A stretch of 64,000 nt of DNA from Microvirga puerhi (lineage in GTDB: Bacteria > Pseudomonadota > Alphaproteobacteria > Rhizobiales > Beijerinckiaceae): positions 372,001-436,000 of the forward strand of contig NZ_JAIRBM010000001.1 in assembly GCF_020089865.1 (NCBI RefSeq). The letters are read 5' to 3'. The notes beneath the pieces are model-generated. The model saw only the letters and a list, made by a program, of their open reading frames with translations, had not been told where the DNA came from and did no database searches. Below are positions 1 to 7,957 of the stretch, piece after piece (within the stretch, counting starts at the first letter, position 1; every line of letters begins with the position of its first letter). A program made the translations under genes and the position numbers.

Positions 1-820
1 CAACAAGGGAATGACCCTCGGCGAGTTCAAGTTCATCTATGCCTGGGAGTGGGGGCATCGCCAGCTGGGTCGCCTGATCGGCCTCGTGTTCTTTCTGCCG
101 CTCGTCTTCTTCTGGTGGCGCGGAGCCATCAAGGGACGCCTTGCACTGACTCTCCTCGGAATTGGCGCGTTGGGCGGGCTCCAAGGAGCGGTCGGCTGGA
201 TCATGGTGGCGTCCGGCCTCGAGCCGGGAATGACAGCGGTCGCACCAATCAAGCTTGCCCTTCACCTGACTGTCGCGAGCGTCATCCTGGCCTGCCTCGT
301 CTGGGTCGCGGCTGGACTGCGGAAGCATGAGCCAACCGAGGCGCAAATTGAGCCCAGGCTCGGCGCCGTTCCTGCGGTCCTGGCATGCCTCGTCCTGCTC
401 CAGATTGCCCTTGGCGGTCTCGTGGCAGGCTCGAAGGCGGGCTTTACCTACAATACGTGGCCTTTGATGGATGGCAGCGTCGTGCCCCCCGGCTCAGTGC
501 TGTTCAGCGTCACGCCATGGATCGAGAACTTCGTCGATAATCTCGCTCTCGTGCAATTCAACCACCGGATCGTGGCCTATGGCATCGTGATCTTGGCCCT
601 GTGGCATGTCTGGTCCGTCAGCCGGCGGGCTCCCGCTTCCAAAGCCGGACGCCGGGCAAGGGCTGTTGCAGGACTTGCCATCGGGCAGATGGTGCTCGGG
701 ATTGCGACGCTGCTTCTGGTCGTCCCGTTGTGGGCCGGGCTGCTGCATCAAGTCTTCGCCATGGTGGTTCTCAGCATGGCTGTCGTTCACACCCGCGTCA
801 GCCGGGACGCCGTCGCTTAA
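1..820 (+). CDS. ctaA: Heme A synthase (COX15/CtaA), 5' end outside window
   Basis: Membrane enzyme that oxidises the C8 methyl of heme O to make heme A for cytochrome aa3 oxidase. The reading frame is open from base 2, so the gene begins upstream and only the C-terminal part is present (about 270 residues of a family usually near 350). Visible hallmarks are WEWGHRQLGR, FNHRIVAYG and LLHQVFAM, carrying the conserved histidines that bind heme, spread over several hydrophobic helices. An intrinsic-terminator-like hairpin follows the stop. The family call is firm. Confidence 0.93.
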   Translation, partial: NKGMTLGEFKFIYAWEWGHRQLGRLIGLVFFLPLVFFWWRGAIKGRLALTLLGIGALGGLQGAVGWIMVASGLEPGMTAVAPIKLALHLTVASVILACLVWVAAGLRKHEPTEAQIEPRLGAVPAVLACLVLLQIALGGLVAGSKAGFTYNTWPLMDGSVVPPGSVLFSVTPWIENFVDNLALVQFNHRIVAYGIVILALWHVWSVSRRAPASKAGRRARAVAGLAIGQMVLGIATLLLVVPLWAGLLHQVFAMVVLSMAVVHTRVSRDAVA

Positions 821-840
821 AATACAGAGGCACAAAGAAA

Positions 841-860
841 AGGGCAGCCTAAGCTGCCCT
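841..860. terminator. Hairpin between convergent genes
   Basis: AGGGCAGC and GCTGCCCT form a perfect 8-bp stem with loop CTAA. On the minus strand the stem is followed by TTTCTTTGT, so it most likely ends the DUF1236 gene transcript; it may also stop ctaA readthrough. Confidence 0.65.
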
Positions 861-883
861 CTCTTCGATCGATCCTGCTGTAG

Positions 884-1300
884 TTAGCGGATGATCTGAA
901 CCACGCGATGAGAGCTGGGCTCAACCAGGACCGGAGTGTTATTCACTACGGTGTAGCGATAGCCACGCACGCCATACTCGGCCGGAACTTCGTAATAGGT
1001 TACGCCGCTGGACGGTAGAACCGTGCCGACACGCAGTTCCTGGCTATAGGCGTAGGACGGGACGTCCTGGGTGACCACATACTGACGGAACCTCGGCTGC
1101 TGATCGCCAACGATGCCGCCGACGATGGCACCTGTCACGCCGCCCACGGCAGCGCCCACCGGGCCGCCGACGATCGCGCCGCCGACCGCGCCGGTCGCCG
1201 CACCGGCTGCAGCACCGCCAGCGGCCGGATCCTGAGCGAAGGCGGCGGCAGGCGTAAGGGCAACAAGAACGGCACCGGTGAGAAGAAGTTTCTTCGACAT
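884..1300 (-). CDS. Glycine-zipper DUF1236 exported protein
   Basis: A 138-residue small exported protein. An N-terminal signal peptide ends at AFAQ (about residue 23). It is followed by a glycine/alanine-rich zipper (about residues 28-65, GxxxG spacing) and a C-terminal DUF1236 module with VPSYAYSQ, GVTYYEVPAEYGVRGYRYTV and the ending HRVVQIIR. Start ATG 1300 was chosen because AAGGAG lies nine bases upstream and a signal peptide follows directly; a longer frame from 1345 has no such support. The family is common in Hyphomicrobiales envelopes, function unknown. Confidence 0.85.
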   Translation of the reverse strand: MSKKLLLTGAVLVALTPAAAFAQDPAAGGAAAGAATGAVGGAIVGGPVGAAVGGVTGAIVGGIVGDQQPRFRQYVVTQDVPSYAYSQELRVGTVLPSSGVTYYEVPAEYGVRGYRYTVVNNTPVLVEPSSHRVVQIIR

Positions 1301-1586
1301 GAGATCGTGCTCCTTAGCAGTGAAAGTCGGACTTCCAACGGCCAACTTTACCTGCGGTTCCGCTTGTTCATTCGATGTTCACGGAAAACTTGTCGAATTC
1401 TTTATCGACCCAAATGGAACCTTTTGACGGGAGGCAAAACCGCGAGACGCAGTCTGCTTGGCTGTTTTCCAAAGGGAAAATAGTCGTTTCATTTGGGGAC
1501 TTGGTAATTATCCTGTTAAATGGAACAGTGTTAGAAGACTCGGCTCATCCGGTCGTATCCAGAAACGGACTTATCGGGAGTAAAGC

Positions 1587-2261
1587 ATGAACGTGCTGGT
1601 TTTTGCGTCACGCAAGGGTGGCTCCGGAAAGAGCACGCTTGCGGCTCATCTCGCCACCTATATCGCGACCCCGGAACGCAAGACCCTTCTGATCGATAGC
1701 GATCCCCAGGGGTCTCTGTCGTTCTGGCATCGGATCCGGGGCGAGGAGAACCCGGCGCTGAAGCACAATCCCCGCGATCTCACCCAGACTTTGAAAGCGG
1801 CGCGGAGCGAAGGCTATGATTGGGTTCTGGTCGATACGCCTCCCAATAAGTCGCCCATCGTCGTCGAAGCCATCCGCAACGCGACCTTGGTGATCATTCC
1901 AACTCGGCCGAGCCTGTTCGACATCGCCGCCGTGCAGGACACGGTCGCCATCGCCCGTGAGCTGCGCAAACCCTATGCCGCGGTCATCAATGGCGCACCG
2001 GCAAAGCGCGGTGGAGAAGAAGCCCCCATCGTTGCCGATGCACGCGGGGCGCTCAACGCTCTCAAAGTTCCCGTCTGGGCCGGTCAGATCACCCATCGCG
2101 CGGACTTCTCGATGGCTCTCGCGGAAGGCGAGGGCGCAGAGGAGTTCGATCCCGGTTCATACGCCGCGGACGAGTTGGGACGCCTCTGGACCGCCATCGA
2201 CAGGTCGATCAAGGCTGTGCAGGGCGCCTATAAGGGACGAGGCACGCGTACCGCTGCTTGA
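1587..2261 (+). CDS. ParA/MinD-family P-loop ATPase, orphan
   Basis: A 224-residue ParA-type ATPase. The deviant Walker A motif KGGSGKST sits at residues 10-17 and the Walker A' region LLIDSDPQGS near residue 36, with VLVDTPPNKS (Walker B) near residue 85. Family members position chromosomes, plasmids or protein complexes on the nucleoid or membrane. No ParB, MinC or partner gene adjoins it, so this is an orphan and the cargo is unknown. A strong terminator follows directly, so it is likely monocistronic. Confidence 0.85.
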   Translation: MNVLVFASRKGGSGKSTLAAHLATYIATPERKTLLIDSDPQGSLSFWHRIRGEENPALKHNPRDLTQTLKAARSEGYDWVLVDTPPNKSPIVVEAIRNATLVIIPTRPSLFDIAAVQDTVAIARELRKPYAAVINGAPAKRGGEEAPIVADARGALNALKVPVWAGQITHRADFSMALAEGEGAEEFDPGSYAADELGRLWTAIDRSIKAVQGAYKGRGTRTAA

Positions 2262-2281
2262 GTACGATCATACCGAAAAGG

Positions 2282-2310
2282 AAAGCGGCCCGTTGGGCCG
2301 CTTTTTATTT
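2282..2310. terminator. Intrinsic terminator after parA-like gene
   Basis: AAAGCGGCCC and GGGCCGCTTT form a 10-bp stem with a three-base loop (GTT), followed by TTATTT on the plus strand. On the minus strand the stem is followed by CCTTTTC, so it may also serve the convergent metY gene. Confidence 0.88.
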
Positions 2311-2416
2311 GAGGCTAGGGCACTTTTCGGCTCGGAAGATTTAGATTGCCTACGAAATGCTGCACAGCAAAGAAAGAGCTGTCGCACTTACGTGAAACAG
2401 CTCCAGCATCATCAGT

Positions 2417-3700
2417 TCAAGCGGCCTCAAGCGCCTGATTCAGATCGTCGATCAGGTCGTCCTTGTCTTCCAGGCCGATAGAGAGGCGCACGACTTCCGG
2501 TCCGGCGCCGGCCTGGACCCTTTGAGCATCCGTGAGCTGCCGATGCGTGGTCGATGCGGGATGGATTACGAGAGAGCGCGTGTCGCCGATATTGGCGAGA
2601 TGCGAGAAGAGTTTCAGATTGGAGACGAGCTTCACGCCCGCCTCGTAGCCGCCTTTGAGGCCGAAGGTGAACACGGCGCCGGCACCCTTGGGGCAGTACT
2701 GCTTGGCAAGGTTGTGATAGCGGTCCGTGCGAAGGCCCGGATAGCTGACCCAGGAGATCTTCGCATGCGCCGCCAGATGTTCTGCGACCGCGAGGGCGTT
2801 GTCGGAGTGCCGCTGCATGCGCAATGGCAGGGTCTCGATGCCGTTGAGGATCAGGAACGCGTTGAAGGGTGAGAGCGCCGGTCCGAGATCGCGCAGGCCG
2901 AGCACGCGGCAGGCGATGGCGAAGCCGAAATTGCCGAAGGTCTCGCCCAGCACCATACCGCCATATTCCGGCCGGGGCTTGGAGAGCATGGGATAACGGT
3001 CGTCGCCGGCGAAGTTGAATGTGCCGCCGTCCACGATAAGACCGCCGATGGAATTGCCATGGCCGCCCAGGAACTTGGTCGCCGAATGCACGATGATGTC
3101 GGCGCCGTGCTCGAAGGGACGGATCAGGTAGGGCGATGCCATCGTGTTGTCGACGATGAAGGGAATGCGGTGCTTCTTGGCGATGGCCGCGATAGCCTTC
3201 AGATCGACGATCACGCCGCCGGGATTGGCGATCGACTCGACGAAGATGGCTTTGGTCTTCGGTGTGATGGCGGCCTCGAACGAGGATGGGTCGTCGGAAT
3301 CCGCCCAGACGACGTTCCAGCCGAAGTTCTTGTAGGCATGGTTGAACTGGTTGATGGACCCGCCATAGAGCTTCTTGGCCGCGACGAATTCATCGCCCGG
3401 CTGGAGCAGAGTGTGGAAGACCAGAAATTCCGCAGCATGGCCGGACGCCACCGCAAGGGCAGCGGTGCCGCCCTCCAGCGCCGCCACCCGCTCTTCGAGC
3501 ACGGCGCAGGTAGGATTGCCGATACGGGAATAGATATTGCCGAAGGCCTGCAGACCGAAAAGCGAAGCTGCATGATCTACATCGTCGAACACGAAGGATG
3601 TGGTCTGATAGATCGGCGTCGCCCGGGCGCCGGTGGCCGCGTCCGGCGCGGCTCCCGCGTGAATGGCAAGAGTATCGAAACCTGGCAGGCGATCAGTCAT
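2417..3700 (-). CDS. metY: O-acetylhomoserine sulfhydrylase (PLP enzyme)
   Basis: A 427-residue Cys/Met-metabolism PLP enzyme expected to make homocysteine directly from O-acetylhomoserine and sulfide in methionine synthesis. Seen: [11 protein letters not shown] near the N-terminus, [10 protein letters not shown] (55-64), the [10 protein letters not shown] motif whose Lys209 should carry PLP, and the conserved C-terminal VIHPASTTH. Length and the YSRIGNPT signature fit the MetY branch rather than MetB/MetC. A good ribosome site (AAGGAAGAAGG) precedes ATG 3700. A promoter with an embedded palindrome lies at 3737-3765. Confidence 0.93.
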   Translation of the reverse strand: MTDRLPGFDTLAIHAGAAPDAATGARATPIYQTTSFVFDDVDHAASLFGLQAFGNIYSRIGNPTCAVLEERVAALEGGTAALAVASGHAAEFLVFHTLLQPGDEFVAAKKLYGGSINQFNHAYKNFGWNVVWADSDDPSSFEAAITPKTKAIFVESIANPGGVIVDLKAIAAIAKKHRIPFIVDNTMASPYLIRPFEHGADIIVHSATKFLGGHGNSIGGLIVDGGTFNFAGDDRYPMLSKPRPEYGGMVLGETFGNFGFAIACRVLGLRDLGPALSPFNAFLILNGIETLPLRMQRHSDNALAVAEHLAAHAKISWVSYPGLRTDRYHNLAKQYCPKGAGAVFTFGLKGGYEAGVKLVSNLKLFSHLANIGDTRSLVIHPASTTHRQLTDAQRVQAGAGPEVVRLSIGLEDKDDLIDDLNQALEAA

Positions 3701-3736
3701 GAGGAGCCTTCTTCCTTACGGGTATGGTCTGTTCTA

Positions 3737-3765
3737 TTTAAAGAACGTACCGTTCGTCCGGTCAA
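3737..3765 (-). promoter_or_regulatory. metY promoter with operator-like palindrome in the spacer
   Basis: On the minus strand TTGACC (3765-3760) and TTTAAA (3742-3737) are separated by exactly 17 bp. The spacer contains the inverted repeat GAACG-TAC-CGTTC (3743-3755). A repressor bound there would cover the promoter core. The geometry is seen directly; regulator identity is unknown. Confidence 0.5.
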
Positions 3766-3933
3766 GAAGGCCGTCAGTGGGTTTGGCAAAAAGCGTTCTG
3801 TCATTCCGGATTGCCATCAGGCAAGTCCGACCCGCAGGGCCACGCGAAGCGGGGAAACCCATAAACTCTTTCGATTCAGAATAAAGAACCGGGGCAGCGG
3901 CCGCATCTTATTGGCAAAGCGCGGCGGCTATAG

Positions 3934-3963
3934 ATTCCGGGCCCCGCTGCGCGGCCCCGGAAT
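3934..3963. repeat. REP-like GC-rich inverted repeat
   Basis: ATTCCGGG (3934-3941) pairs with CCCGGAAT (3956-3963), with an inner CCGC/GCGG stem around TGC. It resembles the short extragenic palindromes with CCGGAATGAC ends that are common between genes in Hyphomicrobiales. It lies downstream of the CoA-binding-protein gene. I did not see a second full copy in this window. Confidence 0.5.
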
Positions 3964-3978
3964 GACGAGGGTGCGTTC

Positions 3979-4506
3979 CTATCGCGGCCGATTGAGGCTC
4001 AGTTTCTGAAAGCCCTTGCCGGCAAGCACGGGCTTCTTGGCGCTCAGCATCCGCGAGTTGACGCCCTGCCAGGAAATCTCGCCGGAGAGGCGGCCGAACT
4101 CGATCTTGGGGCAACGGTCCAGCACGACCTTGACGCCCTTCGCTTCGGCGCGTGCCGCGGCCTCGTCATTGCGCACGGACAGTTGCATCCAGACGACTCT
4201 GGGCAGGGGATCCAATTGCAGCGCCTCGTCCGTGATCGGTCCCGCCGCTTCCGAATTGCGGAAGATTTCGACCATGTCGATCGGCTGCGGGATGTCCTTT
4301 AGGGAGGCATAGACCGGCTTTCCGAGCAATTCGCTGCCGGCAAAGCCCGGATTGACCGGAATCACGTCATAGCCGCGCTCGAGCAGATATTTGGTGACGA
4401 TCCAGCTCGGGCGGGCGGGATTCGCGGAGGCGCCGACGAGCGCAATGGTCTTCACGCTCTGCAGAATGCCGCGGATATAATCGTTCGGGTAATTGTCGTG
4501 ATCCAT
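3979..4506 (-). CDS. CoA-binding domain protein (YccU-like)
   Basis: A 175-residue protein with a single Rossmann-type CoA-binding domain (CoA_binding_2). TIALVGASANPARPSW lies near the N-terminus and IPVNPGF about 35 residues later, followed by PVYASLKDIP and VVWMQLSVRNDEAA. Family members bind CoA but their reaction is unknown. ATG 4506 is preferred: a start at 4548 would leave only a few bases to the divergent thioesterase gene. Neither start has a strong ribosome site, so the N-terminus is uncertain. Confidence 0.82.
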   Translation of the reverse strand: MDHDNYPNDYIRGILQSVKTIALVGASANPARPSWIVTKYLLERGYDVIPVNPGFAGSELLGKPVYASLKDIPQPIDMVEIFRNSEAAGPITDEALQLDPLPRVVWMQLSVRNDEAAARAEAKGVKVVLDRCPKIEFGRLSGEISWQGVNSRMLSAKKPVLAGKGFQKLSLNRPR

Positions 4507-4578
4507 GGCGGGACCGTATGGGAGAGACTGCCGTAGTTCAATGAGCATATTGTGTCACGCACGTCCCATCAGCCGGTC

Positions 4579-4995
4579 ATGACCCGCGAGGAGCTGAGCG
4601 CCTTCCTCGATCGCGAATTTCCGCAGATCCATTTCGGTGGTCGCACGTATCACGTGGAGGAGGTCGGTCCTCTGCGGGTCCGCCTGCGCATGGATTATCA
4701 CGACCGCCATCTCCGTCCAGGCGGCACCCTTTCGGGCCCGTCCATGATGGGGCTTGCGGATTTGGCGCTCTATGCCGCCATCCTCGCCCATATCGGGCCG
4801 GTAGCCCTCGCGGTGACAACGAGCCTCAATTTCAACTTCCTTCGCAAGCCGGAGCAGCGGGCCCTGATTGCCGAGTGCCGCCTTCTGAAGCTCGGCAAGC
4901 GGCTCGCGGTGGGGGAGGTAGCCATGGCCTCGGAGGGAAGCGAGGAAATCGTCTGTCACGCGACCGGGACCTATTCGATCCCGGAGCGTGGGTGA
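4579..4995 (+). CDS. PaaI-family hotdog-fold thioesterase
   Basis: A 138-residue (147 if GTG 4552 is used) acyl-CoA thioesterase-like protein. The hotdog core is visible as RMDYHDRHLRPGGTLSGPSMMGLADLALYAAI followed by AVTTSLNFNFLRK, the usual PaaI/YbgC arrangement of helix and strand. It is divergent to the CoA-binding-protein gene, and its stop is only four bases from the stop of the convergent glutathione transferase gene. The substrate cannot be told from sequence. Confidence 0.82.
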   Translation: MTREELSAFLDREFPQIHFGGRTYHVEEVGPLRVRLRMDYHDRHLRPGGTLSGPSMMGLADLALYAAILAHIGPVALAVTTSLNFNFLRKPEQRALIAECRLLKLGKRLAVGEVAMASEGSEEIVCHATGTYSIPERG

Positions 4996-4999
4996 CGAT

Positions 5000-5635
5000 C
5001 TATTGGCCGGCCTCTTTCTTCGGCACGAGCGCGTCGTCGATCTCGCGGGCTCGAATGGCGGCCGGGCGGCTGGAGATCCGCTGCCAGTAGCGTTCGAAGG
5101 CCGGGCGCTTCTCCAGCGTGCCGAACATCATGCCCCAGCCGATTTGCGAGCCGACATACACATCCGCAGCCGTGAAGCTGTCGCCGGTCAGGTAGTCTGA
5201 CTGTGAAACTGCGTATTCCAGGGTGTTGGTGACGTCCTCAACGGAGCCATAGCCGACCATGCCCTTGCGCTCCGGCGGCACCTGGAGGCCAAGCGCCTTG
5301 TTGCTCAGAGCAGCTTCTACGGGTCCAGCCGCGAAGAACATCCAGCGATAATAGGGAGCGCGGCGGCGATCATTCGTTGGAGGAGCAAGGTTGGTTTCGG
5401 GAAACGCATCCGCCAGATAGGCGCAGATCGCGGCCCCTTCCGTAACGACCGTTTCTCCATGACGGATGGCAGGGACCTTTCCCATCGGATTGGTGGCCAG
5501 ATATTCGGGCGCCTTCATGGTCGTACCGAATTCCAGGATCTCGGTCCGGTAGGGCTTGCCGACCTCTTCCAGCATCCAGCGGATGATCCGCCCGCGCGAC
5601 ATGGGATTGGTGTAGAAGACGAGTTCTTCGGTCAT
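5000..5635 (-). CDS. Glutathione S-transferase family protein
   Basis: A 211-residue GST with an N-terminal thioredoxin-like domain (YTNPMSRGRIIRWMLEEVG; the NPMSRG segment holds the likely active Ser) and the cis-Pro segment GKVPAIRHGETVVTEGAAICAYLAD. A C-terminal helical domain with FTAADVYVGSQIGW follows. It conjugates or reduces with glutathione in the cytoplasm; the substrate is unknown. Its upstream region shares a striking 11-bp-periodic TGGTA/TACCA array with the rplM promoter region. Confidence 0.88.
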   Translation of the reverse strand: MTEELVFYTNPMSRGRIIRWMLEEVGKPYRTEILEFGTTMKAPEYLATNPMGKVPAIRHGETVVTEGAAICAYLADAFPETNLAPPTNDRRRAPYYRWMFFAAGPVEAALSNKALGLQVPPERKGMVGYGSVEDVTNTLEYAVSQSDYLTGDSFTAADVYVGSQIGWGMMFGTLEKRPAFERYWQRISSRPAAIRAREIDDALVPKKEAGQ

Positions 5636-5707
5636 GGGAATGCTGCCCTAGAAAGATCGGCAGGCAGCGTAATCCAAACCGGCCGTCCATGCCAACAGCG
5701 CGGCGTG

Positions 5708-5745
5708 TGGTAGCATATTACCATAAATGTGGTATTTTAATACCA
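5708..5745. promoter_or_regulatory. Four-copy alternating TGGTA/TACCA array, 11-bp period
   Basis: TGGTA at 5708, TACCA at 5719, TGGTA at 5730 and TACCA at 5741 occur with exact 6-base gaps, so each half-site begins 11 bp (one helical turn) after the previous one and orientation alternates. The last pair forms TGGTATT-TT-AATACCA. It sits between the divergent GST and rplM genes and looks like a tandem operator for a dimeric repressor. Confidence 0.55.
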
Positions 5746-5804
5746 TTTGCCGGAAACCCTTTTGCTGTAAGGATTTCTGACGTCTCGCATGGGCGGCTTT
5801 TCGG

Positions 5805-5833
5805 TTGACAACCCAAACAAGGCTGCTTATTCA
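5805..5833 (+). promoter_or_regulatory. Putative rplM-rpsI promoter
   Basis: TTGACA (5805-5810) is followed after 17 bp by TATTCA (5828-5833), a good sigma-70-type pair. It predicts an mRNA start near 5840 and a leader of about 75 bases before rplM. Confidence 0.55.
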
Positions 5834-5843
5834 CCCCTTACTC

Positions 5844-5864
5844 GCCGCCGCATTTCGCGGCGGC
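5844..5864 (+). promoter_or_regulatory. GC-rich hairpin in the rplM leader
   Basis: GCCGCCGC (5844-5851) and GCGGCGGC (5857-5864) form a perfect 8-bp stem with loop ATTTC, followed by TGTCGTTTTC. It would lie at the very 5' end of the predicted rplM mRNA. It could be a ribosomal-protein autoregulatory element or a stability hairpin; sequence alone does not decide. Confidence 0.45.
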
Positions 5865-5914
5865 TGTCGTTTTCAGAACCTGAGCCGCTTATGGCTCCAA
5901 CGGGAAACAGCGCA

Positions 5915-6379
5915 ATGAAGACTACGACTTCGCTGAAGCCCGCCGAGGTCGAGAAGAAGTGGGTTGTGATCGATGCAAACGGCCTCGTTGTGGGCCGCCT
6001 CGCTTCGATCGTTGCCATGCGCCTGCGTGGCAAGCACAAGGCAAGCTATACGCCCCACGTCGACTGCGGCGATAACGTCATCGTCATTAACGCCGATAAG
6101 GTGGTGCTCACCGGCCGCAAGCGCGAGCAGAAGGTGTACTACCACCACACCGGCTATCCGGGCGGCATCAAGGAGCGGACTGCAAAGTTCATCCTCGAGG
6201 GCCGTTTCCCCGAGCGCGTGGTCGAGAAGGCAGTGGAGCGCATGCTCCCGCGCGGCCCGCTTTTCCGCCAGATCATGGGCAACCTGCGCGTCTATGGTGG
6301 CGCTGAGCATCCTCATACCGCTCAGCAGCCGGAGACCCTGGACGTGGCGGCCCTCAACAGCAAGAACGTGAGAGTCTAA
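5915..6379 (+). CDS. rplM: 50S ribosomal protein L13
   Basis: A 154-residue L13. The conserved core [43 protein letters not shown] and MLPRGPLFR is complete. ATG 5915 is chosen because the conserved region begins within about 15 residues; the frame is open further upstream to 5789 but that part overlaps the predicted promoter and leader hairpin. rpsI follows after two bases, the usual L13-S9 operon. Confidence 0.97.
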   Translation: MKTTTSLKPAEVEKKWVVIDANGLVVGRLASIVAMRLRGKHKASYTPHVDCGDNVIVINADKVVLTGRKREQKVYYHHTGYPGGIKERTAKFILEGRFPERVVEKAVERMLPRGPLFRQIMGNLRVYGGAEHPHTAQQPETLDVAALNSKNVRV

Positions 6380-6381
6380 TC

Positions 6382-6858
6382 ATGGCGACCCTCCAGTCTC
6401 TCGCCGATCTGGGCCAGTCCGCCCAGACCGCCGCTCCGGAAGCTCCGAAGCATGTCCAGAAGCTCGACGCCCATGGCCGCGCCTATGCCACCGGCAAGCG
6501 CAAGGACGCGGTCGCCCGCGTCTGGATCAAGCCCGGCTCCGGCAAGATCACGGTCAACGACCGTGCGGTCGAGGTCTACTTCGCCCGCCCTGTGCTGCGC
6601 ATGATCCTTGCTCAGCCGCTTCAGATCGCTAACCGTGACGGCCAGTACGACATCGTCGTCAACGTCAACGGTGGTGGCCTGTCCGGTCAGGCGGGCGCTG
6701 TCCGCCACGGCCTCGCCAAGGCGCTGACCTACTATGAGCCGGAACTCCGCGGTCCGCTCAAGAAGGAAGGCTTCCTGACCCGCGACGCCCGCGTCGTCGA
6801 GCGTAAGAAGTACGGCAAGGCCAAAGCCCGCCGCAGCTTCCAGTTCTCGAAGCGCTAA
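6382..6858 (+). CDS. rpsI: 30S ribosomal protein S9
   Basis: A 158-residue S9 with an N-terminal extension of about 35 residues typical of alphaproteobacteria. It is followed by [37 protein letters not shown] and the basic C-terminal tail ending [11 protein letters not shown], which reaches into the ribosomal P-site. It is co-transcribed with rplM and closed by a terminator 22 bases after the stop. Confidence 0.97.
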   Translation: MATLQSLADLGQSAQTAAPEAPKHVQKLDAHGRAYATGKRKDAVARVWIKPGSGKITVNDRAVEVYFARPVLRMILAQPLQIANRDGQYDIVVNVNGGGLSGQAGAVRHGLAKALTYYEPELRGPLKKEGFLTRDARVVERKKYGKAKARRSFQFSKR

Positions 6859-6880
6859 GCGCGACGGCAACGAAAATTCG

Positions 6881-6907
6881 AAAGGGCGGCTTCGGGCCGC
6901 CCTTTTT
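6881..6907. terminator. Terminator of the rplM-rpsI operon
   Basis: AAAGGGCGGC and GCCGCCCTTT form a 10-bp stem around TTCGG and run into a T-tract (6903-6907). It lies between convergent genes and may also act on the exonuclease gene. Confidence 0.9.
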
Positions 6908-6965
6908 CGTTGGATGACTTGTTACCTCCGCTCCGCGCCAACCCTGGGCCAAGGCAATAGATCGG

Positions 6966-7580
6966 CTAGGTGCGGTCGAAGACGTCGGGCTGCAACTTCC
7001 CGATCCTCAAGAGATGTTGCAGCGCGTATGTCACGGAGAGCGCGTCGTCGAGAGCATCGTGTCCGTGCAACGGAGGATGCCGGACGCCGTAATAGTCCGC
7101 GAGCTTGTTACTAGGGGTCTTTGCGATATCGTCTATCGGCATGCCGGCTGCGATCACGAGCTTGACGGCGTTATCGAACCGGTGCGCCGGGATCGATGGC
7201 GGGATGCCCGCGACATAGCAGCTGATGGCGACCATGTTCAGCTCGTCCTTGCCCCACGACCAGAACCGCGCACCGTCTGAAAAGCGGTCAATTCCAGCGA
7301 GGGCTTCCTGTAAGGCCATCCCCTTGGTCTCTATGTCTTCCCCCATGATCCCGGTCAGCTTGGTGAAGAACGGGTCTATGGCATACCTGTTGCCAAACCG
7401 GTCGATCGGCTGAACGTAGGCTTTGTATGTATCCAGAAGGGGGAAATCGCCCTCCAGCCCGATTTTCACCGCGCCGATCTGTGCGATCACCGGATCGGGG
7501 TCGTGAGCCGCGCACCAAAACCGGCTCTGCGAGCCCTGGATGCAAAGAAACTCGCAGTCGAATACGATTGCCGTTTTCAT
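6966..7580 (-). CDS. DEDDh 3'-5' exonuclease family protein
   Basis: A 204-residue stand-alone RNase T/DNA-Q-type exonuclease. The first acidic pair is in AIVFDCEFL (residues 4-12), a middle aspartate in WGKDELN, and the last motif is HDALDDALSVTYAL, matching HxAxxD of the DEDDh group. It should hydrolyse 3' ends of DNA or RNA with two metal ions. ATG 7580 starts directly at the first beta strand; the upstream frame to 7778 has no domain content. The gene is transcribed away from the argC leader region. Confidence 0.82.
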   Translation of the reverse strand: MKTAIVFDCEFLCIQGSQSRFWCAAHDPDPVIAQIGAVKIGLEGDFPLLDTYKAYVQPIDRFGNRYAIDPFFTKLTGIMGEDIETKGMALQEALAGIDRFSDGARFWSWGKDELNMVAISCYVAGIPPSIPAHRFDNAVKLVIAAGMPIDDIAKTPSNKLADYYGVRHPPLHGHDALDDALSVTYALQHLLRIGKLQPDVFDRT

Positions 7581-7752
7581 GAGCGTTGCCCGGTGCCTTG
7601 TCCCTTCCCAGCATAGCATTGCCGTTGTTCGGCGGCAGGTGGACTGGGGCAGTCGGTCTCGCGTGGCTAGATCAGGAACCGCGACAGGCTCTCCAACACG
7701 CCTGTGAACCTCCATCCTAACCCATACGCATCCTCCTCGAATGCCGCGCTTG

Positions 7753-7781
7753 TTGACAACGGTGGCGTTGCAGCGCATGTC
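7753..7781 (+). promoter_or_regulatory. Candidate promoter for the argC leader
   Basis: TTGACA (7753-7758) is a perfect -35 box; 17 bp later CATGTC (7776-7781) is a weak -10. The spacing predicts a transcript start at or next to A7788, which is the first base of the Arg-rich leader ORF. Confidence 0.45.
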
Positions 7782-7787
7782 TTGACC

Positions 7788-7850
7788 ATGATCATTCGGA
7801 CCACCATCCGCCGACGTTCCATGAACGCTCCCGCTGCGCGAGCGCGATGA
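7788..7850 (+). CDS. Arg-rich leader peptide upstream of argC
   Basis: A 20-codon ORF encoding MIIRTTIRRRSMNAPAARAR. Six codons are arginine, three consecutive (CGC CGA CGT) and two near the end (CGA, CGA). No Shine-Dalgarno sequence precedes it, and the predicted transcript start falls on its ATG, so it would be leaderless, as known for the rhizobial trp leader. An intrinsic terminator begins 22 bases after its stop and argC begins at 7958. The layout matches classical ribosome-mediated attenuation, here for arginine. Seen: ORF, codons, terminator. Inferred: regulatory role. Confidence 0.5.
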   Translation: MIIRTTIRRRSMNAPAARAR

Positions 7851-7871
7851 CGGCTATTGAAGTCTGATCGC

Positions 7872-7898
7872 AAGCCGCGCCCGATGCGCGGCTTTTTT
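7872..7898 (+). terminator. Attenuator terminator before argC
   Basis: AAGCCGCGC (7872-7880) and GCGCGGCTT (7886-7894) form a 9-bp stem with loop CCGAT, followed by a run of T. No other plus-strand gene precedes it apart from the Arg-rich leader ORF. GCGCG stretches at the end of the leader ORF (7836-7846) could pair with CGCGC of the 5' arm as an antiterminator. Confidence 0.7.
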
Positions 7899-7957
7899 AT
7901 TTTCTCTTCCGGAATAAGCCTTATATCAGCGGCCTGACAGGCAGAACGGATCTGGCG

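Noticed and set aside
1375-1590. A 71-codon frame whose stop overlaps the ParA start (ATGA).
   Set aside because: Low GC unlike neighbouring genes, no ribosome site, no recognisable protein features; it occupies the parA-like promoter region.
3701-3735. Possible SAM-II riboswitch upstream of metY.
   Set aside because: The predicted leader after the -10 box is only about 30 bases and lacks the SAM-II pseudoknot elements.
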